From assembly GCA_937934135.1 (NCBI GenBank), contig CALHAW010000009.1:50184-114183 (forward strand): a DNA stretch of 64,000 nt. Direction: 5' to 3'. Source of the DNA: an uncultured Alphaproteobacteria bacterium (GTDB lineage: Bacteria > Pseudomonadota > Alphaproteobacteria > Micavibrionales > Micavibrionaceae). Under the pieces are notes generated by a model that saw only the letters and a program-made list of their open reading frames with translations, did not search any database and was not told the origin of the DNA. Shown here piece after piece: positions 1-8,729 of the stretch. The position numbers were made by a program, and so were the translations under genes. The number at the start of each line of letters is the position of its first letter. Position 1 is the first letter of the stretch.

Positions 1-149
1 TCAAAAAACATGACTCCTTAAATAAAAGCAAGGCACTGGCACATCAATATGGTGATAAGGCGGTAGCGGCGCTGGCGGCTTTACCTGCTTCATCTTTACG
101 TGAAATTTTGGAAAATATTGTGACCTTCACAATAAATCGAACATATTAA
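1..149 (+). CDS. C-terminal fragment of a polyprenyl (isoprenyl) diphosphate synthase; 5' end outside the window
   Basis: Open frame from the window edge to TAA at 147-149 reads ...KSKALAHQYGDKAVAALAALPASSLREILENIVTFTINRTY*, resembling the C-terminus of polyprenyl synthetases (A..AL..LP.S..R..L...V....R). Shorter than the ORF track cutoff. Confidence 0.7.
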   Translation, partial: KKHDSLNKSKALAHQYGDKAVAALAALPASSLREILENIVTFTINRTY

Positions 150-150
150 A

Positions 151-429
151 ATGCGGTTTTTCATCTTATTTTTTCTGGCTTTATTCCTTATCACTCCTGC
201 ATGGGCCGATGATATTACGGTTACTGTCTCTGGCATGACTTGCGAAGCCTGCACACAGACAATGGAAGTAAAGTTTTCTAAAGAAGAAAGCGTGGAAAAT
301 GTTTCCGCCAGTTTTGAAACACAAGAAATCATCATTGAGGAAAAAGATGAACAAAAATTAAGCGATGAAAAGATTGCGGAAATCATTCATTGGGGCGGAT
401 ATGAATTAAAGGAAATCAAACGTCATTAA
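151..429 (+). CDS. Secreted heavy-metal-associated (HMA) domain protein, MerP/CopZ-like
   Basis: Signal peptide (MRFFILFFLALFLITPAWA) followed by an HMA motif GMTCEAC and a single beta-alpha-beta-sized domain. Confidence 0.8.
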   Translation: MRFFILFFLALFLITPAWADDITVTVSGMTCEACTQTMEVKFSKEESVENVSASFETQEIIIEEKDEQKLSDEKIAEIIHWGGYELKEIKRH

Positions 430-803
430 TTCTTCTTTGCGCCTTCACATGGGAACACCGCAAACAAGGCCAAACCAACGGCTGGCGCGGCGTTAAAGGC
501 GGCATGATCTGGATTATCTTTTAAATATTTCCAAACAATATCTTGTAAATCCCGTAACTTTGCCGTGTTTGGTACGCAGATATCAATGCTGGGCGCTGTT
601 CCCAATGACCGTAATAAATGGTGATAATCAATAAGTCCCGCAATATAGGCTTGGCATGTTGTATGCCCCCCTGTTATTTTTTCTTTTCCTAAGGCGGTGC
701 GTTCACATACTTCCTGAAGGTACGCGCCTGAAATATGTGCGCCTGTCTCTTGTGCATGACTTGTAAAAGGAAGCATTAACAAGAAGAGAATTAGAAAACG
801 CAT
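426..803 (-). CDS. Secreted Rap1a/Tai-like domain protein
   Basis: Signal peptide, then short Cys-containing domain (CERT... TTCQAYIAGLIDYHHLL... CVPN... LKDNPDHAAFNAAPAVGLALFAVFPC), resembling Rap1a/Tai-type small proteins. Confidence 0.55.
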   Translation of the reverse strand: MRFLILFLLMLPFTSHAQETGAHISGAYLQEVCERTALGKEKITGGHTTCQAYIAGLIDYHHLLRSLGTAPSIDICVPNTAKLRDLQDIVWKYLKDNPDHAAFNAAPAVGLALFAVFPCEGAKKN

Positions 804-806
804 TTT

Positions 807-1928
807 CTATTCTTTATTTCCTGATTTTAACTGCTGTAAAATGGCAAAGGGATTATCTTCGGGGTTATTTTGCGCTTCGGCAGTATAAATTTTTTGGCGT
901 GATTCAGATTTATGCTTGGGTTTTTGAGATTTCTTTTTAAACGCAGGCTTCTTTTTAAAATTTTCTGTTTTTGGCTTGGCGCCTTTGTTGCTTTTTAAAA
1001 TAAAGGTCGCCAATTCTGGCTTAATTTGTTCTTTTGGTGCTTTTGCTTTTTCATCTTCAGTAACAGCCACAGATTTTTCTTCTGGCGCTACGTTAACCGG
1101 AGTATCAGGCGCGGCTTCTTTTTCTTCTGCTTCGTCTTTTACATCATCCGCGGGGTCATGAATTTTCTTATGCCCCATTGCCTCTAACACGGCGTAAAGG
1201 TCTGTGATATTGCTTCCTAACCATTCTGCCATTTGGTGTTCAGTTTTAAATTTCCCCTTATCTGCGCTGTCATAAACACGGCAAATGAGACGGTCCAACA
1301 TATCCACACGGATAGAGCGCGGCCCATAAATGGGATACCCGATTGAACGGTAATAATCCGCATCCAATGACTTATCCGCAACAGAAAAAGAAACAATGCC
1401 ATCATTTGGCGCTTCGGCGGGCAGTGTTTTTTCTTGCCACACAGATAATAACAAAGCGCGCAGACGTACCGTAACAGGTTTATTTAATTCAGGCAGATAA
1501 ACAATGATGGGCCCAAAACGAATTTTCTTTGTTCGTAATGTGTTGCGCCCGTCTTCATCCATCGCGCCAATAAAATCTTGTATTTCTTCGCGCAGTAAAA
1601 TGCCCAAGGCATCATGTAATTTTTGTGCAATCTCATACGGCGCACCTTGCGCGATATCATCTGCTTTTAATTTAAATAACGGTTCTAACGTCGCTTGTAT
1701 ATACCGCGCCAACCATGCAGAAACAAATTTTTGCACGGCTTCTTTATTATCATCTTTGATACATTCGGCTTCGATAACGGCGCATGTTGGCGTTAAAACA
1801 GTGTCACCTTTTTTAATCATTGCAACCACATCACCCGCTCGGGGGTCTGTTAAATCACGTTGCCATGTGATGGAGCCATCTTCGGCTAACTTAAACTGTG
1901 TATCGATAGAATTTAAAATCATGGTCAT
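807..1928 (-). CDS. Stand-alone protein resembling the C-terminal region of alphaproteobacterial Suv3/MgpS-like helicases; Lys-rich tail
   Basis: Contains IRFGPIIVYLPELNKPVTVRLRALLLSVW and GYPIYGPRSIRVDMLDRL blocks and a Lys-rich tail ending NPFAILQQLKSGNKE; no helicase motifs in this ORF. Confidence 0.5.
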   Translation of the reverse strand: MTMILNSIDTQFKLAEDGSITWQRDLTDPRAGDVVAMIKKGDTVLTPTCAVIEAECIKDDNKEAVQKFVSAWLARYIQATLEPLFKLKADDIAQGAPYEIAQKLHDALGILLREEIQDFIGAMDEDGRNTLRTKKIRFGPIIVYLPELNKPVTVRLRALLLSVWQEKTLPAEAPNDGIVSFSVADKSLDADYYRSIGYPIYGPRSIRVDMLDRLICRVYDSADKGKFKTEHQMAEWLGSNITDLYAVLEAMGHKKIHDPADDVKDEAEEKEAAPDTPVNVAPEEKSVAVTEDEKAKAPKEQIKPELATFILKSNKGAKPKTENFKKKPAFKKKSQKPKHKSESRQKIYTAEAQNNPEDNPFAILQQLKSGNKE

Positions 1929-1954
1929 TATGTAACTGTTTTTTATACGGATTT

Positions 1955-3139
1955 CTACAATAAATAGGTTAATACCCCATTCAAACGCTGCATCCCTGAA
2001 AGGGTGGGGCGTAAATGGGTTTCCGTTTGCTCTAAAAGTCTCTCTTTTATTAAATTTTGAAGCTTTTTCTGATCAAGCTGCGTGATATCAAAATCATTCA
2101 ATGACACACCTTGTTTCAGACGTAATCCCATCATCATTTGTTCAATAAATTGTTCGCTTTCGGAAATTTCTTCATAGGGGTGATAAGCATGCCCCTGCTG
2201 CGCAATTTTTTGCAGATAAATATCAGGCGCACGATGGGTTCGTGTTCCAAACTTACGGTATTCTTGTTTTGACTGCGCCGCCTCGGGCTTGCCCGTATGA
2301 GAGCGCTTTAAAGTTATGCGTCCGTGCGCACCAGGACCAATCCCCGCATAATCACCATATTGCCAATAGGCCATATTATGTTGTGATTCCTGTCCTATCT
2401 TTGCATGGTTTGAAATTTCATAGGCGGGCATATTGGCCGCCGTTAAAATATCCTGTGTTACTTCGTAAAATTCACCCCCCTGATCAGATTCAGGAATGCG
2501 GAAATCACCACGCGCATGTTGTGCGTAAAAGGGAGTTCCCGGCTCAATCGTTAATTGATAGAGAGAAAGATGCCCTGTCGCGTAACGAAGCGCTTCATTC
2601 AATTCTTCTTTCCATGCCTCAATCGTTTGCTCTGGCCGTGCATAAATTAAATCAAAACTAACACGATCAAAAATAGTGTTGGCAAGCGTAACCGCTTTAA
2701 TCGCTTCGGCGGCGCTATGCTCCCGCCCCAAGAATTTCAAATCATCATCGCGCAATGATTGCACACCAATCGATACGCGGTTAATCCCCGCCTTTTTAAA
2801 ATCTTGGAATTTCTGTGCCTCAATACTGGTGGGGTTTGCTTCTAAAGTAATTTCAATATCGTTAGAAATTTGCCAGCGTTTTTGAATATGATCAATAATC
2901 CCCGCCACCGTCACAGGCTCCATTAAAGACGGCGTCCCTCCTCCAAAGAAAATTGAGGTGACGCGGCGATCTTTTAATTGTGCCGCCACATAATCAATCT
3001 CTTTTAAATAGGCCGCCAACCACGCCCCATGATCAATCGCATTGCTCACATGTGAATTAAAATCGCAATAGGGGCATTTAGCCTTACAAAACGGCCAATG
3101 AATATAAATAGCCAAAGGGATGTAAGACGGTTCAGCCAT
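1955..3139 (-). CDS. hemW: Radical SAM heme chaperone HemW (coproporphyrinogen III oxidase-like)
   Basis: CKAKCPYCDFNSH radical SAM cysteine motif, SIFFGGGTPSL, GVQSL, IGPGAHGR; ~394 aa; adjacent to rdgB and rph. Confidence 0.93.
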   Translation of the reverse strand: MAEPSYIPLAIYIHWPFCKAKCPYCDFNSHVSNAIDHGAWLAAYLKEIDYVAAQLKDRRVTSIFFGGGTPSLMEPVTVAGIIDHIQKRWQISNDIEITLEANPTSIEAQKFQDFKKAGINRVSIGVQSLRDDDLKFLGREHSAAEAIKAVTLANTIFDRVSFDLIYARPEQTIEAWKEELNEALRYATGHLSLYQLTIEPGTPFYAQHARGDFRIPESDQGGEFYEVTQDILTAANMPAYEISNHAKIGQESQHNMAYWQYGDYAGIGPGAHGRITLKRSHTGKPEAAQSKQEYRKFGTRTHRAPDIYLQKIAQQGHAYHPYEEISESEQFIEQMMMGLRLKQGVSLNDFDITQLDQKKLQNLIKERLLEQTETHLRPTLSGMQRLNGVLTYLL

Positions 3140-3719
3140 TTGTCTTTAGATATTCTACAAATTTTGCGACGGCTTTGGCACGGTGGGACATGGCATGTTT
3201 TTCGGAGGGTTCCATTTCTGCAAAAGTAATATCATGCCCTTCAGGAATAAAAATTGGGTCATACCCAAACCCCTTTTCCCCACGCGGCGGCCATGATAAA
3301 TGTCCACTGGCACGGCCTTCAAAAATTTGCTGTGTTCCATCTGGTTTTAACAAGGCCAATACCGCAATAAAATGCGCCGTTTCATCCCCTTTAACACCAT
3401 CTAATTTTTCATTCACCGCATTCATTGCCACCATAAAGTCACGCCCATTTGGTGTCTGCGCCCAACGTGCAGAATAAATTCCTGGCGCCCCATCAAGCGC
3501 ATCAATCGTCAAACCACTATCATCGGCCAAACAAGGCAAGCCTGTCGCCTCCATTGCTGCGCGCGCTTTTAAAATTGCGTTACCCGCAAACGTGTCTTGC
3601 GTTTCCTCTGGCTCAGGCAGGTCAAAATCCGCAGCAGATTTAATCTCAAAATCAGGCAACATCTCACGGAACTCCGCAACCTTCCCCTGATTATGCGTGG
3701 CAATAAGTAGTTGTTTCAT
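3132..3719 (-). CDS. rdgB: Non-canonical purine NTP pyrophosphatase, RdgB/HAM1 family
   Basis: LLIATHNQGKVAEF, LADDSGLTIDALDGAPGIYSARWA, GFGYDPIFIPEG; overlaps the hemW start. Confidence 0.95.
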   Translation of the reverse strand: MKQLLIATHNQGKVAEFREMLPDFEIKSAADFDLPEPEETQDTFAGNAILKARAAMEATGLPCLADDSGLTIDALDGAPGIYSARWAQTPNGRDFMVAMNAVNEKLDGVKGDETAHFIAVLALLKPDGTQQIFEGRASGHLSWPPRGEKGFGYDPIFIPEGHDITFAEMEPSEKHAMSHRAKAVAKFVEYLKTNG

Positions 3720-4210
3720 TGACCTAAATACTGACCATTCTGGTCAGACCTTCCTATTTCAAATGTCCAGTTTTTTGGTAATTTTAATAAGGCCTCATTC
3801 ACATTCACATCGATTGATTCCACATAACGACACAAGGTGATATGCGGTGCATAAAAATCATCCAGCGGCGTTGTGAGCTTTGCATTACTTTCCATTAACT
3901 GATCGGCAATTATTCTTTGCATTGTCGTTATTTTCTTATCTTTTTGTAGCCTCATTTCATACCACATAAACCCTTCATGCTTGCCCCATCCCTTACGGTG
4001 GTTAACGTCTAACAACACAGGGGAATAAAAACCTTGCGGTGTAATGTTCGGTACAAACGCTGCTTTAAACTGACATAAGGTAATATGCGGAAACGCCGTC
4101 TCACCCAGACAATAACCATCAGATAAAGATTGTAAGTTGTTCTTACAAAAATCCATTATCTGGGTTTTGTAATTATCAGGGGGAATAAGAACAGCGTTAA
4201 AATACTCCAA
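3716..4210 (-). CDS. 2H phosphoesterase / 2'-5' RNA ligase-like protein
   Basis: Two HxTxC repeats, PHITLCQF and PHITLCRY, spaced as in the 2H phosphoesterase superfamily. Confidence 0.7.
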   Translation of the reverse strand: MEYFNAVLIPPDNYKTQIMDFCKNNLQSLSDGYCLGETAFPHITLCQFKAAFVPNITPQGFYSPVLLDVNHRKGWGKHEGFMWYEMRLQKDKKITTMQRIIADQLMESNAKLTTPLDDFYAPHITLCRYVESIDVNVNEALLKLPKNWTFEIGRSDQNGQYLGQ

Positions 4211-4930
4211 CTAACCTCCAAATGTCTTTGTTTGTATTTCCATCAACTCACCACAACCTTTTTTGGCGAGAGTTAAAAGCTGGCCAAATTCTTCTTCGCT
4301 AAATGGGGCTTGCTCTGCCGTTCCTTGAATCTCAACAATGCCGCCTTTACCTGTAATGACAAAATTTGCATCTGTTTCCGCGTCGCTATCTTCATCATAA
4401 TCCAGATCAAGCACAGGCGTACCTTTATAGATACCGCATGAAATCGCAGAAATTGTGTCCGTTAGTGGCAATTTATCCAACAATTTCAAATCAACCAAAT
4501 GCTGCAACGCCATGTGCATCGCAACATACCCCCCCGTTACAGACGCGGTACGCGTTCCACCATCGGCCTGAATAACGTCACAATCAATCTTAACTTGGCG
4601 CTCCCCCAGTGCCTTCATATCAACCACGGCACGTAAAGCACGCCCAATAAGGCGTTGAATTTCTTGTGTACGGCCAGACTGCTTACCCCGCGCGGCTTCA
4701 CGGTTCATCCGTTCAGACGTTGAGCGCGGTAACATGCCATATTCTGCCGTTACCCACCCTTTACCAAGGCCGCGCATCCAACCGGGGACTTTTTCCTCAA
4801 TACTTGCCGTACAAAGCACATGCGTATCACCGCATTTAATCAAGCATGACCCTTCCGCATGTTTGGAATAGTTAGGGATAATTTCAATATCCCGCATTTG
4901 ATCAGGCGTTCTGTTGGATGGTCTCGTCAT
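4211..4930 (-). CDS. rph: Ribonuclease PH
   Basis: [82 protein letters not shown]. Confidence 0.97.
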   Translation of the reverse strand: MTRPSNRTPDQMRDIEIIPNYSKHAEGSCLIKCGDTHVLCTASIEEKVPGWMRGLGKGWVTAEYGMLPRSTSERMNREAARGKQSGRTQEIQRLIGRALRAVVDMKALGERQVKIDCDVIQADGGTRTASVTGGYVAMHMALQHLVDLKLLDKLPLTDTISAISCGIYKGTPVLDLDYDEDSDAETDANFVITGKGGIVEIQGTAEQAPFSEEEFGQLLTLAKKGCGELMEIQTKTFGG

Positions 4931-4951
4931 AATTTCTCCTTAAAATATTAA

Positions 4952-4982
4952 CGTCCTCGGGTTTACCCGCATGACGGCTCTT
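4952..4982. repeat. REP-like hairpin repeat, copy 1 (rph/hrcA intergenic)
   Basis: CGTCCT-CGGGTTTACCCG-CATGACGGCTCTT; identical flanks and a substituted hairpin relative to 8585-8615. Confidence 0.6.
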
Positions 4983-5045
4983 GAAAACACACCTTAAACC
5001 GCGCGGCGTTATTGTCAATTTCTAGAATTATCTTATAGTGATCTT

Positions 5046-6101
5046 ATGACACTCCACCCTGATTTTATGGATTTAGACAAACGCGCCTCAGATATCTTTC
5101 ATCATATTGTCGAAAGCTTTATGAATGATGGGGCGCCTGTGGGGTCACGCACAATCTCACGCAGTTTTGATTTCTCCGCCGCGACCATCCGTAATGTGAT
5201 GGCAGATCTAGAGGAACTCGGCTTACTCCAAGCACCCCATATCTCTGCCGGGCGCTTGCCGACTGATAAAGGTCTGCGTCTTTTTGTGGATGGTATATTA
5301 GAGCGCGGGACGTTAAGCGATGTTGAGCGCGTCGCCCTCGAAGAAGATTATAACGACACCCAATCCATGCATGATATGTTGGAACAAACCAGCTCTACCC
5401 TATCAGGCTTATCGCGCTGCGCGGGGCTGGTTGTTGCGCCAACATATACCGCAAAACCCATCCGTCAGATTGAATTTGTCTCGCTCTCTACCGAAAAAGC
5501 GATGGTGATTTTGGTGTCTGATGACGGCACCGTTGAAAACCGCGTAATTGATGTGCAGGCAGGGACAACGCCCGAAACCTTAAAAGCCGCCAGCGCCTTT
5601 CTTTCTGAAAAGCTTTATGGCCGCACCATCGACCAGATGCGTGATATTTTAATTGATGAAATCAAGCACCAAGAAACACAAATCGCTGCTCTCACAAAAA
5701 TCGTCGTGGAGGCAGGCCACGCGACTAAGCTTTCCAATGGCCGCCTTATCGTCAGGGGGCGTGGCAAATTATTCGAAGACCCACAAGCGTTAGAAAAAAT
5801 CGAAGCGTTACAAGGGCTTATCCATCAATTAGAATCTCAAGAAACCGTCTCCCGCCTATTGGAGCAAGCTTCCTCGGGGGATGGGGTAAAAATCTTTATT
5901 GGCACAGAAAACCCCGTCTTTGAAGGCAGCGGCTATTCCCTCATCCTCAGCCCCTATGGCGCTGGCTCAACCAATGATATTGTCGGGGCAGTTGGTGTTA
6001 TTGGCCCTACCCGTCTCAATTATGCCAAAATTATTCCCAGCGTCAATTACATGGCAGAAATAATCTCCAACCGCCTTCGTAAGATGTCCCACACGGATTA
6101 A
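5046..6101 (+). CDS. hrcA: Heat-inducible transcription repressor HrcA
   Basis: DFSAATIRNVMADLEELGLLQAPHISAGRLPTDKGLRLFVD; located upstream of grpE and divergent from rph, as is common in alphaproteobacteria. Confidence 0.95.
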   Translation: MTLHPDFMDLDKRASDIFHHIVESFMNDGAPVGSRTISRSFDFSAATIRNVMADLEELGLLQAPHISAGRLPTDKGLRLFVDGILERGTLSDVERVALEEDYNDTQSMHDMLEQTSSTLSGLSRCAGLVVAPTYTAKPIRQIEFVSLSTEKAMVILVSDDGTVENRVIDVQAGTTPETLKAASAFLSEKLYGRTIDQMRDILIDEIKHQETQIAALTKIVVEAGHATKLSNGRLIVRGRGKLFEDPQALEKIEALQGLIHQLESQETVSRLLEQASSGDGVKIFIGTENPVFEGSGYSLILSPYGAGSTNDIVGAVGVIGPTRLNYAKIIPSVNYMAEIISNRLRKMSHTD

Positions 6102-6187
6102 AGCGCAAATTACAGGACAGATAAACTGGCATTTGCTCAAAGTCTCAATAGGCTTTATTATAAGTGGATAATAAGGAATCACGCGCC

Positions 6188-7114
6188 ATGTTCAAAAATT
6201 TACTGCTTTTTACATTTTGTCTTATGCTCTCATCATCACTTTGGGCGCAAAATGATAATATAGAGTCACAAATATTTGTCCCTCCTGGTTCAACCTATGA
6301 GGCCACAGCGTCAGAAACAATCAAACGTCAAAAAAGTGCCTCCCTTCCGCCTAGGCAAAGCATTGATGTGAATGAGGTCAGTGTATCCATTGTACATTAT
6401 CATTATATGGAACCTGATCAGTTTGGCCTTTTGATGCGCGCTGCAGATATTACCAGCGGGTGCTTCACCGTCAGTCCGCTTGAATATGACGTTAAATTTA
6501 TTGCTGATCAATTTGTTGATGTGAAGATCAAAAGCTTCCGCCGCACCATTAAGAAAACACAAAACCCGCAATTTGATTGTGATCAAAAAAGCCAAGCGGT
6601 GACGGGGTTGGTTGTATTAAACGCCAAAGATCTTCAAAAACGTGGTATTCAACAGATCCGTTTTGAAAATGGTAAAACGCGCGATGTCTATAAGGTTTCT
6701 TATCAAAAGAACAGCATCACCCTTACCCCAGAAAGCATGGTGGCGTTTAAGGCTAACGGATTAACCGGGCCAGATAAAGACCGCCTTGTGTATTTTCACA
6801 GCGTTAAAAACTTAATTGCCCTGCATGTGCCAATGGCCAAAAACAGCGATGATGTCTTACCACAAATAAACACACTGGCGGCACGTAACTCTTTACGTCC
6901 CGTCAATAATGGAGAGGGTGTTAAAAATGATGGTGACAACCATGTTTATTTCTTCCTTGATACACGCGGTAGATTTTTATCGCAGCTTAATGAAGATGGT
7001 TATACGCCGCTTGGTGAAATTCGTGTTTCACGCCCCTTTATCGGACAACAAGGGCTTTCCAGCATGCCTGTCCCCCTAAAGGTTTTTGCGACCCGCCCCG
7101 AAACGACTTTATAA
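6188..7114 (+). CDS. Hypothetical secreted protein (start revised to 6188)
   Basis: ATG at 6188 gives signal peptide MFKNLLLFTFCLMLSSSLWAQ; the ORF track start at 6164 adds a non-signal stretch. No family recognised. Confidence 0.65.
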   Translation: MFKNLLLFTFCLMLSSSLWAQNDNIESQIFVPPGSTYEATASETIKRQKSASLPPRQSIDVNEVSVSIVHYHYMEPDQFGLLMRAADITSGCFTVSPLEYDVKFIADQFVDVKIKSFRRTIKKTQNPQFDCDQKSQAVTGLVVLNAKDLQKRGIQQIRFENGKTRDVYKVSYQKNSITLTPESMVAFKANGLTGPDKDRLVYFHSVKNLIALHVPMAKNSDDVLPQINTLAARNSLRPVNNGEGVKNDGDNHVYFFLDTRGRFLSQLNEDGYTPLGEIRVSRPFIGQQGLSSMPVPLKVFATRPETTL

Positions 7115-7158
7115 GTAACAAGCTTGTAATATTCAGTAAACTTTAATAAAAAGACCGC

Positions 7159-7767
7159 ATGACAAACAAAATGAACGAAGATCAAAACACTGATAATCAA
7201 AATACTGAACAATCAGAAAACGTCGTGAACCTTGACGAAGCAGGAACAGACGCGCCCCAAACCGCCGAAGACCAAATTGCGGCGCTTCAGGCAGAATTAC
7301 TGGATACACGCGACCGTACCATGCGCGCCCTCGCCGATGCAGAAAATACCCGTAAGCGTGCGTTGAAAGACCGCGATGATGCCGGAAAATACGCTGTGGC
7401 CAATTTCGCCCGTGATATGATCGCCTTTGGTGATAATTTCGCCCGCGCCCTCGCCGCCATGCCCGAAGATGCGCCACCTGCCGTTGCCGAAGGCCTGTCT
7501 GCGATGGATAAAGAGCTTCTTTCCACCTTTGAGCGCCACGGCATTAGAAAAATTGAACCTCTTGATGAGATTTTTGATGCGAATTTCCACGAAGTCATGT
7601 TCGAAGCGCCCATGCCGGGTAAACCCGCAGGCACAATTATCCAAGTGATCGAAGCGGGATATGTTCTTAATGACCGCCTTTTACGCGCCGCCAAAGTCGG
7701 CATTGCCAAAGCCGAAGAGCCAAGCGCTCCGCCAGCGGGCGATCACACGGTCGATATTCAGGGTTAA
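7159..7767 (+). CDS. grpE: Nucleotide exchange factor GrpE
   Basis: RDRTMRALADAENTRKRALKDRDDAGKYAVANFARDMIAFGDNFARAL and the C-terminal beta-domain HEVMFEAPMPGKPAGTIIQVIEAGYVLNDRLLRAAKVGIAK. Confidence 0.95.
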   Translation: MTNKMNEDQNTDNQNTEQSENVVNLDEAGTDAPQTAEDQIAALQAELLDTRDRTMRALADAENTRKRALKDRDDAGKYAVANFARDMIAFGDNFARALAAMPEDAPPAVAEGLSAMDKELLSTFERHGIRKIEPLDEIFDANFHEVMFEAPMPGKPAGTIIQVIEAGYVLNDRLLRAAKVGIAKAEEPSAPPAGDHTVDIQG

Positions 7768-8480
7768 AAAAATACTCTTTTTTGATAGTTTACTACCGCT
7801 TCAGTATATCTTTCAGATTGAAAATAAGTTCCAGCATGATCGTTAATACATAATGACCATGGCGCTACCAATAATCCTTTTTCTTTAGCCTTAGCGCACC
7901 TATTCCAAGCTTCTTTCATTAAAATTATATTTGATTTTTCTGCACTTTCCGGCCAAGCTTGTTCAAAGCCATCTCGCAATTCTTTAAAGGCTTTTCCTTG
8001 TGCGTCTTTATTTTCAATCGCTTTGTTTACAAGATCATTATTACACACGCCTGTAATAGCTCCAGGATCAATTATAACGGCTGATTGATTGTAAGGTTCC
8101 GGCAACTTTCCTAAATTTCCGTTTCGTACTTCATAAGGCAACACTTCCACTCCTTCTTTATGAAGAGTTTTCTTGAATTTTAAAATATCTGAACATTTCA
8201 CATCAAGACACACACCTGGATTAATTGCCATGTGAAACATACCATCAATACGCGAAAATATAGGCCTTAAAAAGCGGCGATGGGGTACGTTTGGATATTT
8301 GTCAACTGGTGTAATTCGGATTGAACAGCCATAGTGCGTAATAAGAGAAAGCCCTCCTTGATCATAAGTTCTATGAAACTCTCCCTCTTTGGGAATTGGA
8401 AGTTGTAACTCCTCATAAAAGCCACGCGCTTCTAGAAGCGCTCTATTATTAGACTTTAACTCATTTTTATTACACAACAT
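7764..8480 (-). CDS. Hypothetical protein, 238 aa, convergent with grpE
   Basis: Complete ORF with a sigma70-like promoter immediately upstream; no family recognised. Confidence 0.6.
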   Translation of the reverse strand: MLCNKNELKSNNRALLEARGFYEELQLPIPKEGEFHRTYDQGGLSLITHYGCSIRITPVDKYPNVPHRRFLRPIFSRIDGMFHMAINPGVCLDVKCSDILKFKKTLHKEGVEVLPYEVRNGNLGKLPEPYNQSAVIIDPGAITGVCNNDLVNKAIENKDAQGKAFKELRDGFEQAWPESAEKSNIILMKEAWNRCAKAKEKGLLVAPWSLCINDHAGTYFQSERYTEAVVNYQKRVFF

Positions 8481-8486
8481 TCAGTA

Positions 8487-8515
8487 AATTTAAGAAATTA
8501 TTATAATTATGTCAA
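8487..8515 (-). promoter_or_regulatory. Sigma70-type promoter candidate for ORF 7764..8480
   Basis: On the minus strand TTGACA (8515-8510), 17-nt spacer, TAAATT (8492-8487); predicted +1 is close to the start codon at 8480. Confidence 0.5.
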
Positions 8516-8584
8516 TAAAAAATAACTCCTAAAATTCTTGATTTTACTTCCTTCAATTTGGTATAAACATAGTTGTTAAGAAAG

Positions 8585-8615
8585 CGTCCTACGGCTTGCC
8601 GACATGACGGCTCTT
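8585..8615. repeat. REP-like hairpin repeat, copy 2 (upstream of dnaK)
   Basis: CGTCCT-ACGGCTTGCCGA-CATGACGGCTCTT; same 6-nt and 13-nt flanks as 4952-4982 with an altered central stem. Confidence 0.6.
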
Positions 8616-8729
8616 AACTTTTAAAAGTGCTGTGTAAAACGGGCTTTTATTGATAAATAGTCGGTCTTTCTGGTTGAATTACTCAACGGAATGACTATAA
8701 CTCTTGCTTATTATAAGGAGAAAAAAAGC

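Noticed and set aside
1504-1935. 143-aa + strand ORF opposite ORF 807..1928
   Set aside because: Antisense shadow ORF; no start-site signals or recognisable motifs. Similar long antisense ORFs (for example 2242..2661, 9302..9763, 11515..11954, 59606..60169, 60069..60641) were rejected for the same reason.
4930-5046. CIRCE operator (TTAGCACTC-N9-GAGTGCTAA) expected near hrcA
   Set aside because: Looked for in the hrcA, grpE and dnaK upstream regions and not seen; groESL, the usual CIRCE target, is not in this window.
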